Shown: in pieces, positions 1-7,237 of the stretch
Layout: each line of letters starts with the position of its first letter
Numbering within the stretch: position 1 is the stretch's first letter
Origin: JACQCV01 sp964634555
GTDB lineage: Bacteria > Patescibacteriota > Minisyncoccia > Phycocordibacterales > UBA12445
Assembly: GCA_964634555.1 (NCBI GenBank)
Contig: CAZWJJ010000006.1
Coordinates: 1 to 25,690, forward strand
Direction of reading: 5' to 3'
Length of the DNA: 25,690 nt
Position numbers and translations under genes: made by a program
The notes under the pieces: model-generated
Databases searched by the model: none
Told to the model about the DNA's origin: nothing
The model's input: only the letters and a program-made list of their open reading frames with translations

Positions 1-57
1 AATTATAACTACTAGCAAGGTTGTCGTTAAGGAGATTTTTTATAACAAAACTTGTTA

Positions 58-139
58 TTTGTCATTGCGAGAAGCCTGCGACGAAGCAATCTTTTTTTCA
101 CATTAACGTAGATTGCTTCGCACGGCTCGCAATGACAAA
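58..139. repeat. Palindromic repeat pair (REP/MITE-like), copy 1
   Basis: Two inverted arms, 58-91 and 110-139. The left arm reads GTCATTGCGAG then AAGCCTGCGAC then GAAGCAATCT. The right arm is its reverse complement except in the central segment. Together they would form a long hairpin. The same ~33-bp unit recurs at 1449-1640, 12204-12456 and 19744-19826. Nothing else is recognisable in bases 1-150, and no coding region is supported before 263. Confidence 0.85.
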
Positions 140-154
140 TAAAAATTGGCTGCA

Positions 155-182
155 TTGACATTTTCAGCTTTATACCTATACT
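155..182 (+). promoter_or_regulatory. Promoter of the S1-like gene
   Basis: TTGACA (155-160), 16-bp spacer, TATACT (177-182). This is nearly consensus for the housekeeping sigma factor. It predicts a start near 189 and a leader of about 75 nt. Confidence 0.7.
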
Positions 183-207
183 ATTTAGAACAATTTATTT
201 ATTAAAA

Positions 208-228
208 GATACCAACTACCCGGGTATC
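208..228 (+). promoter_or_regulatory. Leader hairpin upstream of the S1-like gene
   Basis: GATACC (208-213) pairs with GGTATC (223-228) inside the predicted 5' leader. S1 synthesis is autoregulated through the mRNA leader in E. coli, so a regulatory role is conceivable. The hairpin is short and the role is inference. Confidence 0.3.
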
Positions 229-262
229 ACTGTAAACCGAGACGGGGCGGAAAAAATATAAT

Positions 263-1381
263 ATGGGAACAAAACTCATGGACACAGACGTTACGAGCTA
301 TCACCAGTCGAGCTCAATGGAGAAATTCGTCAATAATATCGAAAATCACCCGCAAGAGGGCGATCTGGTTGAGGCACCGGTTATCGGCATAGTCAAAATG
401 GCGTTATATGTCGATCTCAAACCTTATGGAACAGGTGTTATTTACGGCAGAGAATTTTTAAATGCCAGAGATGTTATCAAAAAGATCAATGTCGGCGACA
501 TAATTACAGCAAAGGTTGTAGAAGCCGAAACACCAGAGGATGGCTATGTAGGCCTCTCCTTGAAAGAAGCGCGACAAGCACTGGTTTGGGCCGAGGCTGA
601 AAATCTAGTTAAAAATAAGACTGTACTCGAACTTCCAGTCAAAGATGCCAACAAAGGCGGCCTTATACTTGAATGGCAAAATGTTACGGGCTTTTTACCA
701 GCCTCACAGCTAAAGCCTGAACACTATCCGCGCGTTAACGACGGAGACAAAGACAGAATCATGATCGAATTGAAAAAATTGATCGGCCAGAAGATATTCG
801 TTTCAGTCATCGGTGCAAATCCTAAAGAGGGCAAGCTCATCTTCTCTGAAAAATCAGGCGCACAAAAAGAACGAATCGAAATGGTTGAAAAATATCATGT
901 AGGTGATGTTCTCGATGGCGAAGTAACCGGCGCAGTGGACTTCGGAATATTCGTTAAATTAGAAGACGGACTCGAAGGCTTGGTCCATATCTCAGAAATG
1001 GATTGGTCCTTAGTTGAAAATCCTAAAAAACTTTTCAAAACCGGAGACAAAATCAAAGTTAAGGTGATTGAAATCAAGGACGGAAAAGTTTCGCTATCCA
1101 TAAAAGCTCTTAAGGAAAATCCATGGAAAGCAGCGGAATCAAAATACAAAAAAGGATCGAAGGTTACCGGTGTTGTTATAAAATACAACAAACATGGCGC
1201 GCTAGTCTCAATCGAAGAAGGAGTAGCCGGCCTGGTACACATTTCAGGATTTGGCACAGAAGAAAAAATGAAAGAGAAACTTGAACTTGGTAAATCTTAT
1301 AATTTCTCTATCACTCTTTTTGAGCCAAAAGAACAAAAAATGACCTTGACTCTTTCAGATAGCACAGACGAGACAAAATAA
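263..1381 (+). CDS. rpsA: Ribosomal protein S1-like, four S1 domains
   Basis: RNA-binding protein of 372 aa expected to act at the 30S subunit by holding mRNA. It shows four successive S1 (OB-fold) repeats at about residues 31-101, 118-196, 213-281 and 297-366. The third and fourth carry the classic GLEGLVHISE and GVAGLVHIS signatures; the first two are more diverged, as in the 30S-docking repeats of S1. The four-repeat length is like the shorter S1 proteins of Firmicutes and many CPR bacteria rather than six-repeat E. coli S1. The start could be ATG 263 or the in-frame ATG at 278; neither has a good Shine-Dalgarno. A TATAAT lies directly before 263, and if that were the real -10 the start would be 278. 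Monocistronic, with its own promoter and a strong terminator. Alternative: a general S1-domain RNA-binding protein. Confidence 0.88.
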   Translation: MGTKLMDTDVTSYHQSSSMEKFVNNIENHPQEGDLVEAPVIGIVKMALYVDLKPYGTGVIYGREFLNARDVIKKINVGDIITAKVVEAETPEDGYVGLSLKEARQALVWAEAENLVKNKTVLELPVKDANKGGLILEWQNVTGFLPASQLKPEHYPRVNDGDKDRIMIELKKLIGQKIFVSVIGANPKEGKLIFSEKSGAQKERIEMVEKYHVGDVLDGEVTGAVDFGIFVKLEDGLEGLVHISEMDWSLVENPKKLFKTGDKIKVKVIEIKDGKVSLSIKALKENPWKAAESKYKKGSKVTGVVIKYNKHGALVSIEEGVAGLVHISGFGTEEKMKEKLELGKSYNFSITLFEPKEQKMTLTLSDSTDETK

Positions 1382-1403
1382 GTACAGCATAGATACACAT
1401 ATT

Positions 1404-1434
1404 AAAAAAACGCCCGACAATCGGGCGTTTTTTT
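1404..1434 (+). terminator. Rho-independent terminator after the S1-like gene
   Basis: CGCCCGA (1411-1417) and TCGGGCG (1421-1427) with a 3-nt loop, flanked by seven As upstream and a T run to 1434. The A and T tracts make it potentially bidirectional. Confidence 0.95.
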
Positions 1435-1448
1435 ATGTAGAAATAACG

Positions 1449-1641
1449 TGATTGTGAAGAGCTTACAACGAAGCAATTCCGACTCCAGTTGTCATCGCAA
1501 AGAGCTTTACAACAAACAATCTATTTCCTTTCTACATCGATAAAAACGTAGATTGCTTCGCTACCGCTCGCAATGACACTAAAGTCCAGGACAACAACAC
1601 TAAAACTGTCATTGCGAGAAGCCTGCGACGAAGCAATCTCT
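1449..1641. repeat. Cluster of four palindromic repeat units
   Basis: This fills most of the gene-free stretch 1382-1746. There are degenerate forward copies at about 1449-1477 and 1490-1522, a clean reverse copy at 1550-1577 and a clean forward copy at 1608-1640. The 1490 and 1550 copies form an inverted pair. The decayed copies suggest repeated old insertions at the same place. No gene is visible here. Confidence 0.8.
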
Positions 1642-1752
1642 AAATAATAAGAATTTCAAATTTGACAATAATATCTCTAAACAGCAAGATAGAAAAAGAT
1701 ACTCCTTGTGCAGTTCATTGAAAAATTCCGACATTGATCGGGAGAGGTGAAA

Positions 1753-2361
1753 ATGAAAGTTCTACTTGGTGTTACCGGGAGCGTTGCGGCTATAATGACA
1801 GTCAAAATGACGGAGGCACTTTTGGCCGCCGGCACAGAAGTGAAAATTGTAGCGACAAAAAACGCGTTTCATTTTTGGGACCCCAAACGAAAAGAGGCTG
1901 ATTTTGTGAAAGTACCAGTTTTGGAAGATCACAATGAATGGCCTAAGAAAAATTTTGAACGTGGTATGCCAGTGGCTCATATCGATCTTCGAGATTGGGC
2001 TGATATTTTACTCATCGCGCCGTTGACTGCTAATACTCTAGGAAAGATGGCAAATGGCCTAGCCGACAATCTTTTAACATGCATTATACGGGCATGGCCG
2101 ACAACCAAGCCTTTAATTCTTGCACCAGCCATGAATACCGAAATGTGGTGTCATCCGGCAACCTCTCATCAATTAAACACACTAAAATCTTGGTATCCCG
2201 ATCTTAAAATTATCCGGCCAATTTCAAAGACTCTCATCTGCGGCCAAACAGGCATAGGCGCCATGGCTAATATCGATGATATCGTTTTAATCGTTATGGA
2301 AAATCTGAAAAACAAAGATTCCTCCACTCCTCAAGCTAAAAAAACCAGGGGATGTAAATAA
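1753..2361 (+). CDS. coaC: Flavoprotein, phosphopantothenoylcysteine decarboxylase-like (stand-alone)
   Basis: Homo-oligomeric FMN flavoprotein family that decarboxylates 4'-phosphopantothenoylcysteine in CoA synthesis. The N-terminus has the flavoprotein GVTGSVAA loop. The family signature PAMNTEMW (PxMNxxMW, with the catalytic Asn) is present, followed by CGQTGIGAM, which matches the substrate-clamp motif (normally A-CG-x-G-GRM). The protein is 202 aa and ends after the decarboxylase domain, with no CoaB synthetase half. ATG 1753 is preferred: GGAGAGG (1741-1747) lies 5 nt before it, whereas the in-frame GTG at 1747 overlaps that Shine-Dalgarno. It is probably cotranscribed with the NRDE gene, because its TAA shares a base with the next ATG. 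A different substrate (LanD/EpiD-like cysteine decarboxylase) cannot be excluded, but the PxMNxxMW motif favours PPCDC. Confidence 0.75.
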   Translation: MKVLLGVTGSVAAIMTVKMTEALLAAGTEVKIVATKNAFHFWDPKRKEADFVKVPVLEDHNEWPKKNFERGMPVAHIDLRDWADILLIAPLTANTLGKMANGLADNLLTCIIRAWPTTKPLILAPAMNTEMWCHPATSHQLNTLKSWYPDLKIIRPISKTLICGQTGIGAMANIDDIVLIVMENLKNKDSSTPQAKKTRGCK

Positions 2362-3125
2362 TGTGCACCCTGATTGTAGCGCATCGTGTATTCAACGGCT
2401 TCCCGTTAGTGATCGCTGCCAATCGTGATGAACGCCTAGATCGAGTATCTGAACCGCCGGAAATTCGTGGCAAAAATTCTTTAATTTTATCACCTAAAGA
2501 TCAAGAAAGGGGCGGTACATGGATCGGTGTAAATAAGTTCGGCGTTTTCATCGCCCTCACAAATAGACTAGATGTAAAATCTCAACCAAGAAAATTGAGT
2601 CGAGGTACGCTCGTTATGGAGCTACTTCAAATGGAAACCGCCCGAAAAGCTTTTGATCAAAGCCGATGTTACAATGACAAACCATTAAATGGCTTCAATA
2701 TGGTAATAGCTGATAAAAATTGCTTATTTCTCCTGCGTGGAAATGGAACCAAGATTGAGCGAAGCTGGGAGTCAAGCGGCTTATTAGTAGTCACCAATCA
2801 CGGTATTGGCCGACTGAATGATGAAGATGTTCCCAAGCGCGTAGCTACCATATTGAAAACATGGACTGAAAAAAATATTGGCATCTTAACTCCGTCATTA
2901 TCAAATATTCGCCCCCTACTTAATATTCACGATAATTGTCGGCACGGCACCTGTATCAATGAACCGGAAAATAGTTACGGCACTAAATCATCCGCGATTA
3001 TAAAATTATACTCCGACGGCCACAAAGAAAAATGGCAATACTGGCATCGTGAACGAAGATCATATGAACATATTTGCACTGAAGGCTTTCAAAAGATGAT
3101 AGAGCTACATATAACAAAATTTTAA
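2361..3125 (+). CDS. NRDE/TANGO2-family protein
   Basis: Protein of 254 aa starting MCTLIV, with the AANRDER motif at about residues 20-26 that names the NRDE family. It continues with GGTWIGVN and ALTNR, both typical of that family, and SSAIIKL near the C-terminus. Relatives include eukaryotic TANGO2. The N-terminal Cys after Met has led to the suggestion of an Ntn-hydrolase-like fold, but the reaction is not established. Its ATG overlaps the preceding stop by one base (TAATG), so translation is probably coupled to the flavoprotein gene. Whether the two act in one pathway is unknown. No signal peptide; cytoplasmic. Confidence 0.85.
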   Translation: MCTLIVAHRVFNGFPLVIAANRDERLDRVSEPPEIRGKNSLILSPKDQERGGTWIGVNKFGVFIALTNRLDVKSQPRKLSRGTLVMELLQMETARKAFDQSRCYNDKPLNGFNMVIADKNCLFLLRGNGTKIERSWESSGLLVVTNHGIGRLNDEDVPKRVATILKTWTEKNIGILTPSLSNIRPLLNIHDNCRHGTCINEPENSYGTKSSAIIKLYSDGHKEKWQYWHRERRSYEHICTEGFQKMIELHITKF

Positions 3126-3130
3126 AATAA

Positions 3131-3154
3131 ATCCCGACCTTCGTCGGGTTTTTT
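3131..3154 (+). terminator. Terminator between convergent genes
   Basis: CCCGAC (3133-3138), loop CTTC, GTCGGG (3143-3148), then six Ts. It serves the flavoprotein/NRDE unit. It lies just past the stop of the minus-strand gene at 3168 and may also slow transcription coming from that side. Confidence 0.9.
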
Positions 3155-3167
3155 ACTTTTAGTACTT

Positions 3168-3773
3168 TTAGAATCGGCTCCTAAAATCAGCAATTATCTC
3201 GCTATATCCTTTTTCATTAACTATCCTCCACGCTTCTTTATAATCCGGAAAACGTTCACATCTGGTTACATCGCGCTCATAACGATCTGGTTCATTCAAT
3301 ACATCAAAATAAATAGCCTTATGAACAGCGTGCACAAAAATATGATTAAGCACTAACTCTTCTGTAATGTCGGGGAACTGCGCTCTGGTCACACTCCTCC
3401 AATCAAACTTCAAACTATTATCACTGATGAGCCTATGAATCAATTCGTGAGTTAAAATATCAACAAATCGATCGGGTTCCGGCATAGAACTAATAACCAT
3501 TGGCACACTAAAACCGCCCCGCAAACCACTGACAATAAAAACGTCAATCGTATTTTGATAAAAAGTAAGTCCGAGAATTTTGGTCATTCCTCTAAGAATC
3601 TTCTCTTCGTACGGTTTCCAACGCCGTATAAATTGCTCAACCTTTTCTTTGATTTCTTCCTCGGATGGAGGTTGCCATGAAGACTGTTCGGGTTGTGACT
3701 TATAATACGCCTCAAACATGGGCTCAAGAAAATGTCCAAATTTAATCCTAACTTCCGGTAATTTACTTTTCAT
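3168..3773 (-). CDS. HExxH zincin-like hypothetical protein
   Basis: Protein of 201 aa with HELIH at residues 109-113 inside a helix-like DILTHELIHRLI stretch, the signature of zinc metallopeptidases. A downstream Glu in ITEELVLNHI (about 139) could be the third zinc ligand, as in gluzincins. The preceding segment TIDVFIVSG...GGFSVPMVIS looks like the beta edge strand that binds substrate in zincins. No signal peptide or membrane segment. The start is fixed by AGGAG six bases before the ATG. I do not recognise a named family and the substrate is unknown. It lies downstream of pth on the same strand, 67 bp away. Confidence 0.7.
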   Translation of the reverse strand: MKSKLPEVRIKFGHFLEPMFEAYYKSQPEQSSWQPPSEEEIKEKVEQFIRRWKPYEEKILRGMTKILGLTFYQNTIDVFIVSGLRGGFSVPMVISSMPEPDRFVDILTHELIHRLISDNSLKFDWRSVTRAQFPDITEELVLNHIFVHAVHKAIYFDVLNEPDRYERDVTRCERFPDYKEAWRIVNEKGYSEIIADFRSRF

Positions 3774-3840
3774 CTATTCTCCTTTTTTATTTATAATGAC
3801 CAGATCTAAAGACCAGCTTACCATAAATGAAAATTTGTTA

Positions 3841-4437
3841 TTAGTTATAGAGACTCATTGCCTTCTCCTTACTTTCGGTCATTAAACAGATGATCGCCTC
3901 TGTTACCTCTTTGGAAATTTTCTTCAAAATATCTAGTTCGGATTTTCTAAATTCGCCGATTATAAATTTTTCAACATCCTCTTCACCCGACGGTTTTTTT
4001 AATTTTCCCGACGAAGTTACTGGCGATATCCCGACACGAACCCGAACAAAAGCTTCAGTCTTAATATTACTTATTATCGATCTTATGCCATTATGGCCAC
4101 CCGAACCGCGATTAAACGATATTCGAAAACTGCCAATCGGCAGATCAAGATCATCATGAATTACGATTAGTTCCTCAGCAGCCTTTTTTGATGTAATAAG
4201 CGACCTTAGACTAACTCCAGAATTGTTCATAAAATTATCTGGCTCAATCAGTTTAATTTTTTTACCACTCAAAACTCCAGAAGAAACTAGATACCTATTT
4301 TTTACATCCTCTTTCCATGCGGAAAACTCGGCAGAGGGACTTTCTTTTAAAAATTCTAAAATAATACGACCAGCATTGTGTCGCGTTTTCTTATACTCCT
4401 CCCCTGGATTTCCTAAGCCTGAAATTATAAATGACAT
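3841..4437 (-). CDS. pth: Peptidyl-tRNA hydrolase
   Basis: Releases peptides from peptidyl-tRNA that drops off the ribosome. 198 aa, close to the usual ~190-195. The sequence begins with SGLGNPGEEY and TRHNAG, giving Asn10 and catalytic His20. The FMNNSG motif carries Asn71, HDDLDLP carries the catalytic Asp near 95, and GGHNGIRS carries Asn116. These are the standard Pth active-site and tRNA-binding residues. Divergent from lepB with only 74 bp between the start codons. Its -10 sits 6 nt from the ATG, so the mRNA is probably leaderless. Confidence 0.97.
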   Translation of the reverse strand: MSFIISGLGNPGEEYKKTRHNAGRIILEFLKESPSAEFSAWKEDVKNRYLVSSGVLSGKKIKLIEPDNFMNNSGVSLRSLITSKKAAEELIVIHDDLDLPIGSFRISFNRGSGGHNGIRSIISNIKTEAFVRVRVGISPVTSSGKLKKPSGEEDVEKFIIGEFRKSELDILKKISKEVTEAIICLMTESKEKAMSLYN

Positions 4438-4443
4438 AGCTAA

Positions 4444-4473
4444 TTTATATCATTTTTCGAATAAATTAACCAA
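4444..4473 (-). promoter_or_regulatory. Promoter of pth (leaderless type)
   Basis: On the minus strand: TTGGTT (4473-4468), 18-bp spacer, TATAAA (4449-4444), 6 nt, then the ATG at 4437. The predicted start coincides with the start codon and there is no Shine-Dalgarno. Confidence 0.5.
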
Positions 4474-4475
4474 AT

Positions 4476-4504
4476 TTGCACCAAGTCATTTTTTGTAGTA
4501 AAAT
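4476..4504 (+). promoter_or_regulatory. Promoter of lepB (leaderless type)
   Basis: TTGCAC (4476-4481), 17-bp spacer, TAAAAT (4499-4504), then 7 nt to the ATG at 4512. No Shine-Dalgarno fits. Its -35 abuts the -35 of the divergent pth promoter. Confidence 0.6.
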
Positions 4505-4511
4505 ACGATGA

Positions 4512-5171
4512 ATGAATGAAGAAAATTTAGTTAATAACCCTCAAAATAAGGATAAAATCGCCGACGGCCAAGGCGAAGATGTCTCCTTTGGCGGATTTAT
4601 AAAAGACATAATTAAATTCACCCTACTTTCTCTTGTTATAGTTATTCCTATAAGAGTTTTTATTGCTCAGCCATTTTTGGTTAGTGGCAGTTCGATGGTC
4701 CCGACATTCCATGACGGTGAATATCTGATCGTTGACGAGCTCTCTTACTATTTTTCCAAACCGGCGCGCGGCCAAGTAATCGTCTTCAAATATCCCTACG
4801 ATCTTTCAAAATATTTTATTAAAAGAATAATCGGCCTGCCAAATGAAACAGTCGATATTGGCAATGGTAAAATAACAATCAAAAATGCGGAACATCCAAA
4901 TGGCTTCATACTCGACGAACCATATATCGCGGATGTAACTTGGGGCGATCGCAATACGAGCATCACTCTTTCTGACAAAGAATATTTTGTCATGGGAGAT
5001 AATCGCAATGCCAGTTCGGATTCGCGTGAATGGGGCCCGCTTGAAAGCAATTTTATAACCGGCAGTGTTAAGCTAAGGCTTCTACCTATTACCAAAGCCG
5101 GAATATCGCCTGGCACAGTTGATAAATATTCGATCAAAACCGTAACCGCTTCATCCACCACCTCTAATTAA
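4512..5171 (+). CDS. lepB: Signal peptidase I
   Basis: Membrane-bound serine peptidase that removes signal peptides from exported proteins. 219 aa. A hydrophilic N-terminus of about 33 residues is followed by one membrane segment (about 34-53). Then come VSGSSMVPT with catalytic Ser61, YFIKRIIGLP with catalytic Lys104, and the box-E signature GDNRNASSDSREWG at about 162-175. All conserved family boxes are present in order. An ATG at 4508 runs straight into a stop, so ATG 4512 is the start. First gene of the plus-strand core block; hisS follows after 29 bp. Confidence 0.97.
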   Translation: MNEENLVNNPQNKDKIADGQGEDVSFGGFIKDIIKFTLLSLVIVIPIRVFIAQPFLVSGSSMVPTFHDGEYLIVDELSYYFSKPARGQVIVFKYPYDLSKYFIKRIIGLPNETVDIGNGKITIKNAEHPNGFILDEPYIADVTWGDRNTSITLSDKEYFVMGDNRNASSDSREWGPLESNFITGSVKLRLLPITKAGISPGTVDKYSIKTVTASSTTSN

Positions 5172-5200
5172 TAAAAACATCAATAACCGAAATAAAACAG

Positions 5201-6577
5201 ATGTCGACAAAAAAAGAAAATCCAAAAGCAGAACCACCGCGAGCGCCAAAAGGAATGCGTGATTTATTGACCAAGGAATATTATCTCTATCAGGGATTCT
5301 ATGAGAAAGCTTCGGAAGTAGCCATTTATTACGGCTTCAAACCAATTGAAACACCAATCATTGAAGAAACGAGGCTCTACACTTCCGGGGTCGGCGAAGG
5401 TACAGATATAGTCGAAAAAGAGATGTACGGCGTAAAAACTAAGGGTGATTCCCAGCTTTCATTGCGCCCAGAAGGAACAGCCGGCGTAATGAGAGCATAT
5501 ATTGAAAATGGCATGCAATCTCTACCACAGCCGGTCATGCTCTACTATTATGGAACATTCTATCGACATGAGCGTCCGCAAAAAGGCCGCTTACGCGAGC
5601 TTCGCCAATTCGGCCTTGAGATATTAGGAAGTGAAAAATCAATCGCGGATGCCACAATCATTAAAGTCGCAATGTCTATCTACGAGGAGGCAGGTTATAA
5701 AGATCTCCTGCTTTCCATCAACAGCATTGGAGACAAGGCCTGCAGAGGATCTTACAGGAAAGAATTGACCAACTACTACAAAAAGCATCTGTCGGCACTT
5801 TGCAAAGATTGCAAAATTCGATTCAAAAATAATCCTCTCCGGCTTTTGGACTGCAAAGATGATAAATGCCGTGCAGTCAAAGAAAGCGCACCGCAATCCG
5901 TCAGCTTCCTCTGCGATGCCTGTAAACAGCATTTCAAAGAAGTACTAGAATATCTCGAAACATTAAAGATTGAATATACGATCGACAGTAATCTTGTTCG
6001 CGGCCTGGATTATTACACCAGGACGGTTTTTGAAATTAGTACAAAAAATGTACCCGAGCAAGAAGAAAAGCCTGCCTCTGAAGACCCTAAAAATCAGGGA
6101 GAAAAAGGTGAATCTAAGGTCACGGAAGAAATGCCATCAAACTTAGCTCTCGGTGGCGGCGGAAGATATGATTATCTGGCCAAGGCTCTAGGCAGTAAAA
6201 AAGATATTCCAGGAGTAGGTTTTGGCATTGGTGTTGATAGAGTTATTATGTCTCCTGAATTCAATCAAGAGCTGGCGCCGAGAATTTTGAAAAAGCCAAA
6301 AATATTCTTTATCCAGCTCGGCTTCTCAGCCAAACTTCAAAGCCTCTCCATAATCGAAATACTAAGAAAAGCTAAGATTCCGGTTCTTCAATCGTTAAGT
6401 AAAGATAGCTTATCGTCTCAACTATCCGTTGCTGAAAAACTTAAAATACCCTACACAATAATCATGGGCCAGAAAGAAGTCATAGATGGCACAGTAATTA
6501 TCCGAAATATGGACGATCGATCACAGGAAGAAATCAAGGTAGAAAAATTGGCCGAATATATCAAAAAACTGAAGTAA
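5201..6577 (+). CDS. hisS: Histidyl-tRNA synthetase
   Basis: Class II aminoacyl-tRNA synthetase charging tRNA-His. 458 aa, longer than the usual ~420. Motif 1 region (KGMRDLLTKE) at about 17-26, motif 2 with YRHERPQKGRLREL at about 121-134, the histidine-A signature LVRGLDYYTRTVFE at about 265-278, GGGGRYDYL at 318-326 and motif 3 GVGFGIGVDRV at about 338-348. Cys pairs (CKDC, DCKDDKC, CDAC) in the insertion domain follow the normal family pattern. Residues about 281-314 form a Glu/Lys/Pro-rich insert between histidine-A and the GGGGRYD segment, which normally lie closer together. The C-terminal anticodon-binding domain is complete. No Shine-Dalgarno is apparent; likely read from the lepB transcript. 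Confidence 0.97.
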   Translation: MSTKKENPKAEPPRAPKGMRDLLTKEYYLYQGFYEKASEVAIYYGFKPIETPIIEETRLYTSGVGEGTDIVEKEMYGVKTKGDSQLSLRPEGTAGVMRAYIENGMQSLPQPVMLYYYGTFYRHERPQKGRLRELRQFGLEILGSEKSIADATIIKVAMSIYEEAGYKDLLLSINSIGDKACRGSYRKELTNYYKKHLSALCKDCKIRFKNNPLRLLDCKDDKCRAVKESAPQSVSFLCDACKQHFKEVLEYLETLKIEYTIDSNLVRGLDYYTRTVFEISTKNVPEQEEKPASEDPKNQGEKGESKVTEEMPSNLALGGGGRYDYLAKALGSKKDIPGVGFGIGVDRVIMSPEFNQELAPRILKKPKIFFIQLGFSAKLQSLSIIEILRKAKIPVLQSLSKDSLSSQLSVAEKLKIPYTIIMGQKEVIDGTVIIRNMDDRSQEEIKVEKLAEYIKKLK

Positions 6578-6578
6578 T

Positions 6579-6607
6579 TTGCAGTTTTTTATCTATTATG
6601 TTAGTCT
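6579..6607 (+). promoter_or_regulatory. Promoter of rpsU (extended -10)
   Basis: TTGCAG (6579-6584), 17-bp spacer, TAGTCT (6602-6607) preceded by TGT, giving TGTTAGTCT. The ATG at 6617 is 9 nt beyond the -10, so the leader would be only a few nt. It would let bS21, YbeY and FtsA be made independently of lepB-hisS. Confidence 0.55.
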
Positions 6608-6616
6608 TATTATCCA

Positions 6617-6856
6617 ATGATACAAGTAGAAGTAACCAAAAATAATAACGAAACCTCCTCGAGCATCATCAGGAGATTTACTAAGCGTGTTCAGGAGTCC
6701 GGCATAATCAAACGAGCTAAATCTTTGCGATACAACGAAAGGGCTAAATCTGACTATGTTCAGAAAAAGAAGGCTCTAAAGAAAATCGCCAAAAGAACGG
6801 AAACTGCCAGACTAAGAAGGCTTGGCAAGATCGAAGATGCTCCATATCGAAAATAA
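6617..6856 (+). CDS. rpsU: Small ribosomal subunit protein bS21
   Basis: Basic 79-aa protein of the 30S subunit, near the mRNA/anti-Shine-Dalgarno site. The N-terminal IQVEV strand, the ETSSSIIRRFTKRVQESGII block and a very Lys/Arg-rich helix ending RLRRLGKIE match bS21. No Shine-Dalgarno. Its last 20 bases overlap the start of ybeY if the ATG at 6837 is used. bS21 next to a ribosome-maturation gene makes functional sense. Confidence 0.93.
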   Translation: MIQVEVTKNNNETSSSIIRRFTKRVQESGIIKRAKSLRYNERAKSDYVQKKKALKKIAKRTETARLRRLGKIEDAPYRK

Positions 6857-7235
6857 AACGAATAAAACTCTTCCGCGAATCCCATTCAAGAAAATTGCCG
6901 GCTTCGCACTTACACAAGGCTATGAATTAAGCCTTGTTTTTGTTACAAACGAGATCTCGCGTGAAGTAAATAAAAAATATCGCGGCAAGGATTATCCGAC
7001 AAATATTTTAAGTTTTCCACTTAACGCCACCGAGGGTGAAATTCTGATCGATCTCGATGTTGTCAAAAAAGAAGCCAAGGAACAAAATGAAAATTTAACC
7101 GCCTATTTGACCTATATATTTATCCACGGTTTAGTTCATTTGAAAGGATTCGATCATGGTAGTAAAATGGAAACAGAGGAAAGAAAAATAAGAGAAAATT
7201 TTAATCATCTTTTTGCATCCTCAAATCTACTATAA
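6837..7235 (+). CDS. ybeY: Endoribonuclease YbeY (rRNA maturation factor)
   Basis: Metal-dependent RNase for 16S rRNA 3'-end maturation and ribosome quality control. With ATG 6837 it is 132 aa, slightly short of the usual ~150. The zinc motif HGLVHLKGFDH (His97, His101, His107) matches H-G-x2-H-L-x-G-x-D-H. NILSFPL upstream is also conserved in the family. An in-frame TTG at 6822 would add five residues; ATG is preferred. It overlaps rpsU by 20 bp and its stop is 2 bp before the ftsA GTG, so translation is probably coupled across the three genes. Confidence 0.93.
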   Translation: MLHIENKTNKTLPRIPFKKIAGFALTQGYELSLVFVTNEISREVNKKYRGKDYPTNILSFPLNATEGEILIDLDVVKKEAKEQNENLTAYLTYIFIHGLVHLKGFDHGSKMETEERKIRENFNHLFASSNLL

Positions 7236-7237
7236 AG

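Noticed and set aside
5639..5932. A minus-strand frame of 97 codons within hisS
   Set aside because: Overlaps the HisRS zinc-like insertion domain; no independent support.
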